Origin: Sphingobium sp. SCG-1
GTDB lineage: Bacteria > Pseudomonadota > Alphaproteobacteria > Sphingomonadales > Sphingomonadaceae
Length of the DNA stretch: 64,000 nt
NCBI RefSeq assembly: GCF_002953135.1
Contig: NZ_CP026372.1
Span: forward strand, 992,001-1,056,000
Direction: 5' to 3'
The position numbers and the translations under genes are program-made. This document shows positions 9,466-18,657 of the stretch, in pieces (position 1 is the stretch's first letter; each line of letters starts with the position of its first letter). Under the pieces are notes generated by a model, which worked only from the letters and a program-made list of their open reading frames with translations, was not told the DNA's origin and searched no databases.

Positions 9466-10892
9466 AGGGCGTCGCGACGGATATCGGCACGATCCACTTC
9501 ATCGGCATCGGCGGCATCGGCATGTCGGGCATTGCCGAAGTCATGCACAATCTTGGTTACAAGGTGCAGGGGAGCGACGTGGCCGAAGGCTATGTGATCG
9601 AGGGGCTGCGCAAGAAGGGCATCAGCGTCGCCATCGGGCATAAGGCAGAGAATCTGGGCGACGCCGCGGTCGTAGTGACGTCCACCGCAATCAAGCGCGG
9701 CAATCCTGAAGTAGAACTGGCGCTGGAAAACCGCATCCCGGTTGTGCGCCGTGCTGAAATGCTGGCGGAGTTGATGCGCCTCAAATCGACCGTTGCCGTG
9801 GCTGGGACGCACGGCAAGACTACCACGACGTCGATGGTCGCAGCGTTGCTGGATGCGGGCGGCGTCGATCCCACTGTTATTAATGGCGGGATCATCAACA
9901 GCTACGGGTCCAACGCGCGTCTTGGCGCGTCCGACTGGATGGTGGTCGAGGCGGACGAAAGCGACGGCAGCTTCCTGCGGCTAGACGGCACGATCGCGGT
10001 TGTGACGAACATTGATCCCGAGCATCTCGACCATTATGGCAGCTTCGATGCGGTGAAGGACGCGTTCGTCGATTTCATCGAGAATGTGCCCTTTTACGGC
10101 GCGGCGATCGTCTGCCTCGACCATCCCGAAGTGCAGGCAATCCTCCCGCGCGTGCAGGACCGGCGCGTGGTGACATACGGTTTCAGCGCGCAGGCGGATA
10201 TTCGGGGCGAGAATGTGGTGTCTTTCCCCGGCGGCAATCGCTTCGATGTGCAAGTGCGGGAACGGGATGGCTCGACCCGGCGGATAGAGGGCATCGAAAT
10301 GCCGATGCCTGGTCGCCACAATGTGCTGAACGCGATGGCGGCGATCGGCGTCGCTTTGCAGATGGGCATTGACGATGCGACGATACAAACGGGGTTTGCG
10401 AAGTTCGGTGGGGTCAAGCGGCGGTTTACGAAGGTAGGCGAAGTCGCGCTACCCGGCGGCACCGCTACGGTGATCGACGATTATGGTCATCATCCGGTGG
10501 AAATCCGCGCGGTTCTGGCCGCCGCTCGTGAAGGCGCGCGCGGGCGCGTCATCGCCGTGGTGCAGCCGCATCGCTTTACCCGTTTGCGCGACCTGATGGA
10601 TGAGTTTCAGCAGGCGTTTAATGACGCCGATATTGTTTATGCCGCACCCGTCTATCCGGCGGGCGAGCAGCCCATCGAAGGGACGGACAGTGCGGCGCTG
10701 GTCGCTGGCCTTAAGCGTCGCGGGCATCGCGCGGCGTCGGTGATCGATGGACCGGATGCTCTGGCGAAGGCGCTGGCTACGGACTTGCAGGCCGATGACA
10801 TGGTGATCTGCCTTGGCGCAGGCGACATCACCAAATGGGCGGCAGGACTTGCGCCTTCCATTACCGCGGCGCTTCCGGAGACGGCATCATGA
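9462..10892 (+). CDS. murC: UDP-MurNAc:L-alanine ligase
   Basis: MurC attaches the first amino acid, L-alanine, to UDP-MurNAc. The 476-residue protein has the N-terminal FIGIGGIGMSGIAE loop, the ATP-binding GTHGKTTTTSM near residue 113, and a central motif DDYGHHPVEI near residue 342. It follows murG through an ATGA overlap and its stop overlaps the ATG of a small unknown gene. Confidence 0.97.
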   Translation: MKGVATDIGTIHFIGIGGIGMSGIAEVMHNLGYKVQGSDVAEGYVIEGLRKKGISVAIGHKAENLGDAAVVVTSTAIKRGNPEVELALENRIPVVRRAEMLAELMRLKSTVAVAGTHGKTTTTSMVAALLDAGGVDPTVINGGIINSYGSNARLGASDWMVVEADESDGSFLRLDGTIAVVTNIDPEHLDHYGSFDAVKDAFVDFIENVPFYGAAIVCLDHPEVQAILPRVQDRRVVTYGFSAQADIRGENVVSFPGGNRFDVQVRERDGSTRRIEGIEMPMPGRHNVLNAMAAIGVALQMGIDDATIQTGFAKFGGVKRRFTKVGEVALPGGTATVIDDYGHHPVEIRAVLAAAREGARGRVIAVVQPHRFTRLRDLMDEFQQAFNDADIVYAAPVYPAGEQPIEGTDSAALVAGLKRRGHRAASVIDGPDALAKALATDLQADDMVICLGAGDITKWAAGLAPSITAALPETAS

Positions 10893-11101
10893 TCGAATTC
10901 GTGGATCTTTGCATCGACATGCAGAAGCGTGTGATCGAAGTGCATGAGAAGAGCATGGAGGCTGCGCAGAAGACGTTGAAGAGCGCGAATGCCTCCGTCG
11001 CCATGCAGGAAGCAATGACTGAGGCGACCAAGGCCAATGTTGCGGCTTGGGAGCGTTGGGTTTCGCTCTGGACCGGCGGGAGTGGAACGAAACGGAAATG
11101 A
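10889..11101 (+). CDS. Small unknown protein inside the dcw operon
   Basis: This 70-residue product starts at an ATG that overlaps the murC stop (ATGA) and its own stop overlaps the murB ATG, so it is almost certainly translated with its neighbours. The sequence is predicted to be mainly helical: MIEFVDLCIDMQKRVIEVHEKS followed by Ala/Lys/Glu-rich heptad-like stretches and a C-terminal WERWVSLWTGG. No signal peptide or membrane segment is evident. I do not recognise a named family. Position suggests a sphingomonad-specific accessory to precursor synthesis, but this is inference. Confidence 0.75.
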   Translation: MIEFVDLCIDMQKRVIEVHEKSMEAAQKTLKSANASVAMQEAMTEATKANVAAWERWVSLWTGGSGTKRK

Positions 11102-12000
11102 CGGCGACGCTCGCTACGCTTCCTCCTCTTGATGGTGTGATTGAACAGGGCGGCAGCCTTGCCGACTTCATCTGGTTCCGCACGGGTGGGCCTGCGGAAT
11201 ATCTGGTGCGCCCCCGCGACGTGGACGACCTGTCGCGCTTTCTGGCTGCACTCGATCCTTCGATACCTGTGTTGCCGGTGGGGGTCGGCTCGAACCTGAT
11301 CGTACGCGACGGCGGGGTGCCGGGCGTTGTGGTGCGCCTGCCGAAGTCGATGCAGAAGGTGACGGTCGAAACGGGAAATCGTGTCCGTGCGGGCGGCGCG
11401 GCGATGGGGATTTCGGTGGCCAGCGCGGCGCGGGACGCGGGCATTGCGGGCCTTGAATTTCTACGCGGTATTCCCGGCACTGTGGGCGGATCGGTGCGCA
11501 TGAATGCGGGGGCCTATGGACGTGACACCAGCGACATATTGATCGAGGTGACGTTGGTTCTGCGTGACGGCATGGTTGAGACATGGCCCGCCGCGAGACT
11601 TGGCTACACCTATCGCCATAGCGAATTGCCTTTGGGCGCAGTCGTGGTGGAGGCGCTGTTCGAAGGTGTGCCGGGTGACAGGTCTGCGATCGGGGTGGAA
11701 ATGGATCGCATCGCCGCCGAGCGCGAAGCGAGCCAACCGCTGCGCAGCCGGACGGGCGGCTCAACTTTCAAGAATCCCGAAGGTCATAAAGCCTGGGCGC
11801 TGATCGATCAGGCGGGTTGTCGCGGATTACAACGCGGCGACGCACAAGTCTCTGAAAAACATTGCAATTTCCTGCTGAATCTTGGATCGGCGACAAGTGC
11901 CGACATTGAGGCGCTGGGCGAGGATGTGCGGGACAGGGTGAAGGCCAGCAGCGGCGTGGAGCTTGAGTGGGAAATTCAGCGGATCGGAACGCCGAAGTGA
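11098..12000 (+). CDS. murB: UDP-N-acetylenolpyruvoylglucosamine reductase
   Basis: MurB reduces the enolpyruvyl group with NADPH and FAD to give UDP-MurNAc. The 300-residue protein has the FAD-binding signatures VGVGSNLIVRDGGV near residue 62 and GIPGTVGGSVRMNAGAYG near residue 125, and the catalytic Ser region RTGGSTFKNP near residue 218. The ATG at 11098 overlaps the stop of the small unknown gene. The end overlaps the GTG start of ddl. Confidence 0.96.
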   Translation: MTATLATLPPLDGVIEQGGSLADFIWFRTGGPAEYLVRPRDVDDLSRFLAALDPSIPVLPVGVGSNLIVRDGGVPGVVVRLPKSMQKVTVETGNRVRAGGAAMGISVASAARDAGIAGLEFLRGIPGTVGGSVRMNAGAYGRDTSDILIEVTLVLRDGMVETWPAARLGYTYRHSELPLGAVVVEALFEGVPGDRSAIGVEMDRIAAEREASQPLRSRTGGSTFKNPEGHKAWALIDQAGCRGLQRGDAQVSEKHCNFLLNLGSATSADIEALGEDVRDRVKASSGVELEWEIQRIGTPK

Positions 12001-12947
12001 GGGGGCCGTGGCATGTTGCCGTCCTGATGGGCGGATGGTCCGCTGAGCGGTCGGTATCGCTGTCGTCGGGCGAAGGCATCGCCAAGGCGCTGGAATCGCG
12101 CGGGCATCGCGTGACGCGCGTGGACATGGACCGCGACGTGGCGATCCGCCTGCATGAGACAAAGCCTGATGTCGTGTTCAACGCATTGCATGGCGTTCCG
12201 GGTGAAGATGGCACCGTGCAGGGCATGATGGACCTGATGGGCCTCACCTACACGCATAGTGGCCTTGCGACCTCGGTGATCGCCATCGACAAGCAACTCA
12301 CCAAGCAGGCGCTGGTGCCGCATGGTATCCCGATGCCCGGCGGGCAGGTTGTAGAAAGCGCCTCGCTGTTCGAGCGCGACCCGATCCCGCGTCCCTATGT
12401 GGTGAAGCCCGTCAATGAGGGATCGTCGGTCGGCGTCGCGATCGTGACGAACGAGAGCAATTTCAGCAATCCGATCGGGCGCGATGTTGAGGGGCCGTGG
12501 CAGCATTTCGAGGAATTGCTGGCCGAACCCTATATTCGAGGGCGGGAACTGACGACCGCCGTGCTGGGCGATGAGGCGCTGCTGGTGACAGAATTGCGGC
12601 CCAAGAGCGGCTTCTACGATTTCGACGCAAAATATACCGACGGCATGACCGATCACATCTGCCCCGCCGACATTCCGGATGATGTCACTGAGCAGTGCAA
12701 GGCCATTGCGCTGCGGGCGCATCAGTTGCTGGGTTGCAAGGGCGCATCGCGGTCGGATTTCCGCTGGGACGACACGCAGGGCATCGATGGGCTGTTTCTG
12801 CTGGAAGTAAACACGCAGCCGGGCATGACGCCGCTCAGCCTCGTACCTGAACAGGCGGCGAAGCTGGGTATTGACTATGCCGAGCTTGTGGAGCGAATTG
12901 TCGAGGATGCGCTGAACGCGAAGCATTCGCGGCCGGGGGGCAAATGA
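11997..12947 (+). CDS. ddl: D-alanine--D-alanine ligase
   Basis: Ddl makes the D-Ala-D-Ala dipeptide used by MurF. The ATP-grasp protein shows LMGGWSAERSVSLSSG at its N-terminus, the ATP loop VNEGSSVGV near residue 136 and the metal site EVNTQPGMTP near residue 269. I chose the GTG at 11997, which overlaps the murB stop and gives a 316-residue protein. An ATG at 11967 inside murB would add ten residues that are not expected in the family. Confidence 0.95.
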   Translation: MRGPWHVAVLMGGWSAERSVSLSSGEGIAKALESRGHRVTRVDMDRDVAIRLHETKPDVVFNALHGVPGEDGTVQGMMDLMGLTYTHSGLATSVIAIDKQLTKQALVPHGIPMPGGQVVESASLFERDPIPRPYVVKPVNEGSSVGVAIVTNESNFSNPIGRDVEGPWQHFEELLAEPYIRGRELTTAVLGDEALLVTELRPKSGFYDFDAKYTDGMTDHICPADIPDDVTEQCKAIALRAHQLLGCKGASRSDFRWDDTQGIDGLFLLEVNTQPGMTPLSLVPEQAAKLGIDYAELVERIVEDALNAKHSRPGGK

Positions 12948-12948
12948 T

Positions 12949-13905
12949 ATGAGCGACGCGAGGATCAGGCGAGGCGGGACGAGCCGCTTGTCGCCGCGTA
13001 CATCGGGAGCGAAGGGCAATGGTCGTGGCCGTGCGCTGAAGAAGCAGTCACGGCTAGATCGCGTTGTCGCGATGCTGCCGATCAGCGACGCCACGCTGCA
13101 ACGCATGGCGTCCTGGGGCATCGTGCTGGTTGTCGGCGGCGTGGCGGTCGGCGGCTCCATCTTCATGGGCCTGCCCGCCATGGCCCGGATGGAATTTGCA
13201 AACGCGACGGCCAAGGCTGGTTTCGAAGTTGCCAAGGTCGAAGTGCATGGCGTCGAACGGATGGACGAACTGTCCGTCTACAATATCGCGCTGGGGCAAG
13301 TGGATCGATCGATGGTCAACGTCGATCTGCCCAAGTTGCGCGGCGATCTGATGACGCTGGGCTGGGTGAAGGATGCGCGCGTATCCCGCCGTCTGCCCGA
13401 TACGCTGGTCGTGGATATCGTGGAGCGGCAGCCGGTTGCGGTGTGGCAGCATGATGGCCAACTGCGGCTGATCGACGTTACCGGTGCAGTGCTGCAAACT
13501 GTTTCGGCTTCCAAAATGCCTGATCTGCCGCTTGTCGTTGGCCCTAATGCCAACACGCAGACGGCGCGGCTGAGCCAGTTGATGGACGCAGCGCCTGCCC
13601 TGAAGCCGGTGTTGGCGGGTGCGACGTGGATCGGCGACCGGCGCTGGGATCTCCGCTTCCAATCCGGCGAGACGCTGTCGCTACCCGAGGGGGAGCCGGA
13701 GGCCGCCGCCGCCCTCGTCAACTTTGCCCGAATGGATGGCGTCAATCGGCTTCTGGGGCGCGGGATCATCCGTTTCGATATGCGTGATCCCGACAAATTC
13801 GTGCTACGTCTCCCCAAGGATCGTCCCGGTAAGAGCGACGACGGAAAGTCGGAAGAGGCGAAGGCAACAAAGGTCGCCGCGACCGGTGGCGATGGGGACG
13901 TCTAG
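12949..13905 (+). CDS. ftsQ: Cell division protein FtsQ
   Basis: FtsQ is a bitopic divisome scaffold that binds FtsL/FtsB in the periplasm. The 318-residue product has a basic cytoplasmic tail, one membrane segment at about residues 53-74, then a POTRA domain (starting near KVEVHGVERMDELS) and the FtsQ beta domain. The C-terminus is low-complexity and charged. It begins two bases after the ddl stop and is followed by ftsA four bases later. Confidence 0.94.
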   Translation: MSDARIRRGGTSRLSPRTSGAKGNGRGRALKKQSRLDRVVAMLPISDATLQRMASWGIVLVVGGVAVGGSIFMGLPAMARMEFANATAKAGFEVAKVEVHGVERMDELSVYNIALGQVDRSMVNVDLPKLRGDLMTLGWVKDARVSRRLPDTLVVDIVERQPVAVWQHDGQLRLIDVTGAVLQTVSASKMPDLPLVVGPNANTQTARLSQLMDAAPALKPVLAGATWIGDRRWDLRFQSGETLSLPEGEPEAAAALVNFARMDGVNRLLGRGIIRFDMRDPDKFVLRLPKDRPGKSDDGKSEEAKATKVAATGGDGDV

Positions 13906-13909
13906 GCAC

Positions 13910-15172
13910 ATGGCACCACCTAAAGTCGAGAAGCTGATTACTGCCGTCGATATCGGGTCGTGGAAGGTCTCCGCGCTGATCGCCGGCAAGACCGACACGG
14001 GCGAACTTGCGATTTTGGGCACGGGCCAGCGCGAGAGCCGGGGCGTGCGCCGTGGTTACATCGCCGATATGGAGCGCACCGAAATGGCGGTGCGCGAAAC
14101 TGTCGAGCAGGCGGAGCGTGTCGCGGGCCTCAATATCGAGGATGTGTGGGTCTCGTTCTCCGGCGGCAGTCTGGTCAGCGATGTCGTGACGGTCGAGCGC
14201 GGCCTTGGCGGCTATCGCGTCGAGCAGGCGGATATCGACGATCTCCTCACCACCGGACGGCAGAGCATCGATCCGGACGGGCGCATCGTGCTGCATGCGC
14301 AGCCGACATGCTTCACCCTGAACGGCACGGAAGGCGTCAAGCGACCGCTGGGGATGCACGCCGACAAATTAGGCGTCGATATCCATGTGGTTCTGGCCGA
14401 TGGCGCGCCGCTTGCGAACATGGAGATGTGCGTGCGGGGCGCGTATCTCGATGTGAACGCGGTTGTCGCTGCCCCGATCGCGACGGGCCTTGCGTGCCTG
14501 TCTGAGGAAGAGCGCGATCTCGGCGTGGCTCTTGTAGAGTTGGGCGCGGGCGTCACCAATGTCTCGCTTTATGTTGGTGGGATGCTGGTCGGGCTGCACT
14601 CCATTCCCATCGGCGCGGCGGACATTACCGACGACATCGCCTCCGCATTTGGCATCCGGCGCAGTCAGGCGGAACGGATGAAGTGTTTCTACGGCTCGGC
14701 CATGCAGTCGCGCCGCGATTTCCGCGAGATGATCGAGATTGCGCCTATTTCCGGTGATGTAGCGGCAGGCGAAGGGGGCAAGATAACCCGCGCGGCCTTA
14801 GTCGGTGTGATCTGCGAGCGGCTCAACCAGTTGATGGCCGAAGTGAATGCGGCGCTTAAAGGTATGGGCTTTAATTCGCCGGTGGGCCGTCAGGTAGTGC
14901 TAACCGGCGGCGGTGCGGAAATGAAGGGTATTGCCGATTATGCGCAGAGTGCACTTGGCCGTGCGGTGCGGATCGGTCGCCCGCGTGGGCTGGCCGCACT
15001 TCCCGAAGCGCACAGTGGTCCCGCTTTTGCCACGCTTGCCGGATTGGCGCTTTACGGCGCATCCAATCCGGTCGACTTGCGCAGCATGACCGACGCACCG
15101 CAGACCGTGCATAAGATCGGCGCTTCCGCTTGGTGGCAGCGTATGATGGGTGCCCTCAAGGCGAATTATTGA
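13910..15172 (+). CDS. ftsA: Cell division protein FtsA
   Basis: FtsA is the actin-like ATPase that tethers FtsZ to the membrane. The 420-residue protein shows the phosphate-1 motif ITAVDIGSWKVSALI, the IC domain, the phosphate-2 region VELGAGVTNVSLY near residue 208, and the adenosine motif VVLTGGGAEMKG near residue 328. The ATG at 13910 lies four bases after the ftsQ stop; the frame is open upstream but that part lies inside ftsQ. It ends 120 bases before ftsZ. Confidence 0.96.
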   Translation: MAPPKVEKLITAVDIGSWKVSALIAGKTDTGELAILGTGQRESRGVRRGYIADMERTEMAVRETVEQAERVAGLNIEDVWVSFSGGSLVSDVVTVERGLGGYRVEQADIDDLLTTGRQSIDPDGRIVLHAQPTCFTLNGTEGVKRPLGMHADKLGVDIHVVLADGAPLANMEMCVRGAYLDVNAVVAAPIATGLACLSEEERDLGVALVELGAGVTNVSLYVGGMLVGLHSIPIGAADITDDIASAFGIRRSQAERMKCFYGSAMQSRRDFREMIEIAPISGDVAAGEGGKITRAALVGVICERLNQLMAEVNAALKGMGFNSPVGRQVVLTGGGAEMKGIADYAQSALGRAVRIGRPRGLAALPEAHSGPAFATLAGLALYGASNPVDLRSMTDAPQTVHKIGASAWWQRMMGALKANY

Positions 15173-15292
15173 GTGAGAACGGCGCAAGTTTCGCAAAGAA
15201 TAAAAAAGGTGATGAATTGCCTTTTCAACTCGTGCATGAAGTAAATATTACGTTTCGCCCTGTGCCGGCGAGACCGAGGGAGCTTTAGGAAT
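15173..15292 (+). promoter_or_regulatory. ftsA-ftsZ intergenic region, possible ftsZ promoter
   Basis: This is the only real gap in the dcw cluster (120 bp) and is notably AT-richer than its surroundings. A TTGCCT at 15217 and a TAAATA at 15242 could form a promoter, but the 19-bp spacing is loose. A purine-rich AGGGAGCTTTAGGA ribosome binding region precedes the ftsZ ATG. A dedicated ftsZ promoter at this place is common in alphaproteobacteria; the exact boxes here are a guess. Confidence 0.35.
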
Positions 15293-16744
15293 ATGAGCAT
15301 TGAAATCGGCCCGCCGCAGGTGGATGAGCTGAAGCCGCGTATCGCCGTGATCGGCGTAGGTGGTGCTGGCGGCAATGCCATTGCGAACATGATCGCGGCG
15401 TCGGTCGAAGGCGTGGACTTCATCGTTGCGAATACCGATGCGCAGGCATTGAATGCCTCGCCAGCGGAGCGCCGCATCCAGCTTGGCCCCCGGATCACCG
15501 AAGGCCTCGGCGCGGGATCGCGGCCCGAGATCGGCCGGGCAGCGGCGGAAGAAACGATTGCGGCAGTCGAGGAAGCGCTGAACGGTGCACATATGTGCTT
15601 CATCGCTGCGGGCATGGGCGGCGGCACGGGCACGGGCGCTGCGCCGGTTATCGCCAAGGCAGCGCGGGATCGTGGCATTCTGACTGTCGGTGTTGTCACG
15701 AAGCCCTTCACCTTCGAAGGCGCACGTCGCGCGCGTTCCGCCGAAGCGGGCATCGACGAGTTGCAGAAGCATGTCGACACGCTGATCGTCATTCCGAACC
15801 AGAACCTGTTTCTCGTCGCGAACCCGAACACGACCTTCAAGGAAGCGTTCCAGATGGCGGACGAAGTGCTGCAGCAAGGTGTGCGTGGCATCACCGACCT
15901 GATGGTCATGCCTGGCCTCATCAACCTTGACTTTGCCGACGTGCGTTCGGTCATGGGTGAGATGGGCAAGGCGATGATGGGCACCGGCGAAGCCGAAGGC
16001 GACGGCCGTGCGCTGCAGGCCGCCGAGAAGGCCATTGCGAACCCGCTGCTCGACGGCGTCAGCATGAAGGGCGCAAAGGGCGTCATCGTTTCGATCGTCG
16101 GTGGCGAAGACATGCGCCTGATGGAGGTCGACGAAGCCGCGAATCACATCCGCGAGCTGGTCGATCCGGACGCCAACATCATCTGGGGTTCGGCCTTCAA
16201 CGATAACCTGAATGGCCGCATCCGCGTGTCCGTGGTCGCGACTGGCATCGATCATGAAGCATCGGGTGTCGCCGCAGCTCCATCCCAGCCGTTCAGCTTT
16301 GCAAACCGGCCAGCAGTGGCGACGCCCATTGTGCCTGCACCTACGGTAGCGGCAGCACCTGCTCCGGTTGCGCCGCCGGTAAGTGCGCCTGAGCCGGAAG
16401 CAGAAATGGAGCCGCTCGACCTTGGGACTGCAGCCGAAGCGGTTGAACCTGCGCCCGCGCCTGCACCGCTGGCTTCCCCCTTTGTCGCGCCCAAAGCACC
16501 TCCAGTGATTTCGGATCTGACGGACGAGGAAGAGCTGCTGCTGAGTGGCGAAGCGGCAGCACCACCGGAAGCGCCCGCCGAACCGGCTCGCGCTGCGCCG
16601 CGCGTTGCGACAGGCGGCGGCACCTTGTTCGAGCGCATGTCCGGTCTTTCCCGTGGCGTTGACAAGGCAGCGGAGTCGGATGCGCAGAGCAAGCCGGGCG
16701 GCATAGACATCCCGCGCTTCCTGAACCGGCAGAACAACCAGTAA
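15293..16744 (+). CDS. ftsZ: Cell division GTPase FtsZ
   Basis: FtsZ is the tubulin-like GTPase that forms the Z ring. The 483-residue protein carries the N-terminal loop GVGGAGGNAIANMI, the tubulin signature GGGTGTGAAP near residue 108, and the T7-loop region ending in LDFADVRSVMG near residue 215. After the GTPase core (about residue 320) comes a long Pro/Ala-rich linker and the conserved C-terminal peptide DIPRFLNRQ that binds FtsA and other partners. The long linker is typical of alphaproteobacteria. Confidence 0.98.
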   Translation: MSIEIGPPQVDELKPRIAVIGVGGAGGNAIANMIAASVEGVDFIVANTDAQALNASPAERRIQLGPRITEGLGAGSRPEIGRAAAEETIAAVEEALNGAHMCFIAAGMGGGTGTGAAPVIAKAARDRGILTVGVVTKPFTFEGARRARSAEAGIDELQKHVDTLIVIPNQNLFLVANPNTTFKEAFQMADEVLQQGVRGITDLMVMPGLINLDFADVRSVMGEMGKAMMGTGEAEGDGRALQAAEKAIANPLLDGVSMKGAKGVIVSIVGGEDMRLMEVDEAANHIRELVDPDANIIWGSAFNDNLNGRIRVSVVATGIDHEASGVAAAPSQPFSFANRPAVATPIVPAPTVAAAPAPVAPPVSAPEPEAEMEPLDLGTAAEAVEPAPAPAPLASPFVAPKAPPVISDLTDEEELLLSGEAAAPPEAPAEPARAAPRVATGGGTLFERMSGLSRGVDKAAESDAQSKPGGIDIPRFLNRQNNQ

Positions 16745-16754
16745 GTTTGGCCAT

Positions 16755-16790
16755 CGCCTGCTTCCTCGGGTGAACCCATGGAAGCAGGCG
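16755..16790 (+). terminator. Strong hairpin after ftsZ
   Basis: Eleven perfectly complementary bases (16755-16765 with 16780-16790) enclose a second three-pair stem capped by a TGAA loop. There is no T-run afterwards, so it may act as an RNA-stabilising or Rho-assisted end of the dcw transcript rather than a classical intrinsic terminator. Confidence 0.55.
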
Positions 16791-16854
16791 TCCGTCGCAT
16801 CCGGCAATTTCAGGCATTTTCTATTCACCGATCTTCAGGCTAGGGACGGGTGTC

Positions 16855-18654
16855 GTGACTCTGCGTTCCTCAATTCGTCTGATGCTTGGTACGGCGCTCG
16901 TCATGGCCGGCGGAGTGCCGCTCCATGCCGTCGCGCAGTCGGGCACGGGCTTTTCGCAGCTTGACCTGCGTCAGCCTGATGCTGCGGCCAGCCTGAATAG
17001 CAATCTGACGCGTCTTGGCGATAACCCTCGGGATATCGGCGCGTTGATCGGAGCAGGGGAGGCCGCCCTGGACCTCAATGATCCCCGCGCTGCTACCGGG
17101 TTCTTCGCTCGTGCCGACGAGATTCAAAGTGGCAACGGGCGCGTGAAGGCGGGCCTTGGCCGGGCGATGCTGCAACTTCAGAACCCAACGGAGGCGCTGC
17201 GGCTGTTCGATCAGGCTGAACGGCTGCGCTATCCGTCCGACAGCTATATCGGCGACCGCGCCCTTGCGCGCGATCTGGCCGGGGATCAGGCGGGAGCGCA
17301 GCGCGATTACCAGACGGCGCTGCGCACCAAGCCCAACGATGCCGAAGTCATTAAACGCTACGCCGTGTCGCTTGGCATATCGGGTCAGGTGGATGCGGCC
17401 GAAAAAGTCATTCAGCCGCTGCTCTACAAAAATGATCGTGAAGCATGGCGGGATCGCGCTTTTATCTTCGCGATGAATGGCCGGGTGCAGCAGGCGCAGG
17501 AGATTACGGTGAAGGTGATGCCCAAACCGCTCGCCGACGCAATCCAGCCCTATATGAACCGCATGGCGGCGCTAACCCCTGCGGAGCGTGCCGCAGCGGT
17601 GCACTTCGGCAATTTTCCGGCGAACGCAGGGGTTCGCATGGCGTCCAACGCCGCGCCTAGCCGGTATGTGACGCCCGGTCCCGTAGCGGGATCGAGTAGC
17701 GTGCCGCAACCGGCATCTCCCTCGATACCCGCTGCCCGGAATTCGCCGCAGCCTGAGCCAACTGCGTGGACGCGGAGCCAGGCCGCCCCGACGAGTGTAC
17801 CGACGCAGGTGCGCGGTGATAGAACGCGTACAGCGGTTCCGACTCCGACGGCAGTTGAGCCGTCGCCTATTGTTCCTACCTCGTCCAGTCCACCCACTCG
17901 CCCGCCTGTGCCGCAGGTACGTGTCGCCGAGACACCTCGCACGCCTACCGTCACGCCGACGCCTGCGCCTTCCAATGCATTGCCCGGACCAGCGACAGCA
18001 TCGGCGACGCCCCGTGCAGTGCAAGGTCCGGTCGATCCGCTGGCCGCGCGTTCCACGCCGGCCAACCCTGTATCTCAGCCACTAGCGCCGCAAGACCGGC
18101 CTGCGCAGCCGCTTGCCCAAGCCGCTACAGCGCCAGCGCCCAACCCCGTCGCGACTCGTACGCTGGCGGACATCATCCGCGAACTCGACGTGCCGGATAG
18201 CGAAACACGGCCGCAGGTTGCTGCGGTGGACCTCACTGAAGTGATGGCGTTGCAGGCGCGCAAGCGGGAAGCGGCGCGCGCAGCGGCCGAAAAGGTCAAG
18301 CGCGATGCCGCCGCAAAGGTGAAGGCCGAAGCCGATGCGAAAGCCAAGGCTCTTGCTGCGGAAAAAGCGAGGCTGGCGAAAAATCCATCGCGCAATTGGG
18401 TCCAGGTGGGAACGGGGCAGAGCGTCCCGGCGCTTGGCTTCACATTGCGCGGGTTGCGCAAGAAATATGATGCGCTTGGACCCAAGGACGCATTCACAGC
18501 GCCATGGGGCAAGACGAACCGACTGGTCGTCGGGCCTTTCCCCTCCTTCGCGAAAGCCAAGGATTTCGAAGCGACGTTGAAGAAGGGTGGCGCAGATGTG
18601 TTCGCCTGGCAGAGCGAAGCGGGCGAGGAAGTCATGCCGATCGGTGGCAAGTAG
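16855..18654 (+). CDS. Exported TPR- and SPOR-domain protein
   Basis: The 599-residue protein starts at GTG 16855 behind a purine-rich TAGGGACGGG and has a signal peptide ending near AVAQSG. Residues about 40-260 form TPR-like helical repeats. A long Pro/Thr/Ser-rich linker follows (about 265-430), then an Ala/Lys coiled stretch and a C-terminal SPOR domain beginning NWVQVGTGQSV. SPOR domains bind denuded septal glycan, so a role in division-site peptidoglycan is likely and fits its place just after ftsZ. The exact function is unknown. It ends three bases from the convergent transporter gene. Confidence 0.88.
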   Translation: MTLRSSIRLMLGTALVMAGGVPLHAVAQSGTGFSQLDLRQPDAAASLNSNLTRLGDNPRDIGALIGAGEAALDLNDPRAATGFFARADEIQSGNGRVKAGLGRAMLQLQNPTEALRLFDQAERLRYPSDSYIGDRALARDLAGDQAGAQRDYQTALRTKPNDAEVIKRYAVSLGISGQVDAAEKVIQPLLYKNDREAWRDRAFIFAMNGRVQQAQEITVKVMPKPLADAIQPYMNRMAALTPAERAAAVHFGNFPANAGVRMASNAAPSRYVTPGPVAGSSSVPQPASPSIPAARNSPQPEPTAWTRSQAAPTSVPTQVRGDRTRTAVPTPTAVEPSPIVPTSSSPPTRPPVPQVRVAETPRTPTVTPTPAPSNALPGPATASATPRAVQGPVDPLAARSTPANPVSQPLAPQDRPAQPLAQAATAPAPNPVATRTLADIIRELDVPDSETRPQVAAVDLTEVMALQARKREAARAAAEKVKRDAAAKVKAEADAKAKALAAEKARLAKNPSRNWVQVGTGQSVPALGFTLRGLRKKYDALGPKDAFTAPWGKTNRLVVGPFPSFAKAKDFEATLKKGGADVFAWQSEAGEEVMPIGGK

Positions 18655-18657
18655 CCG

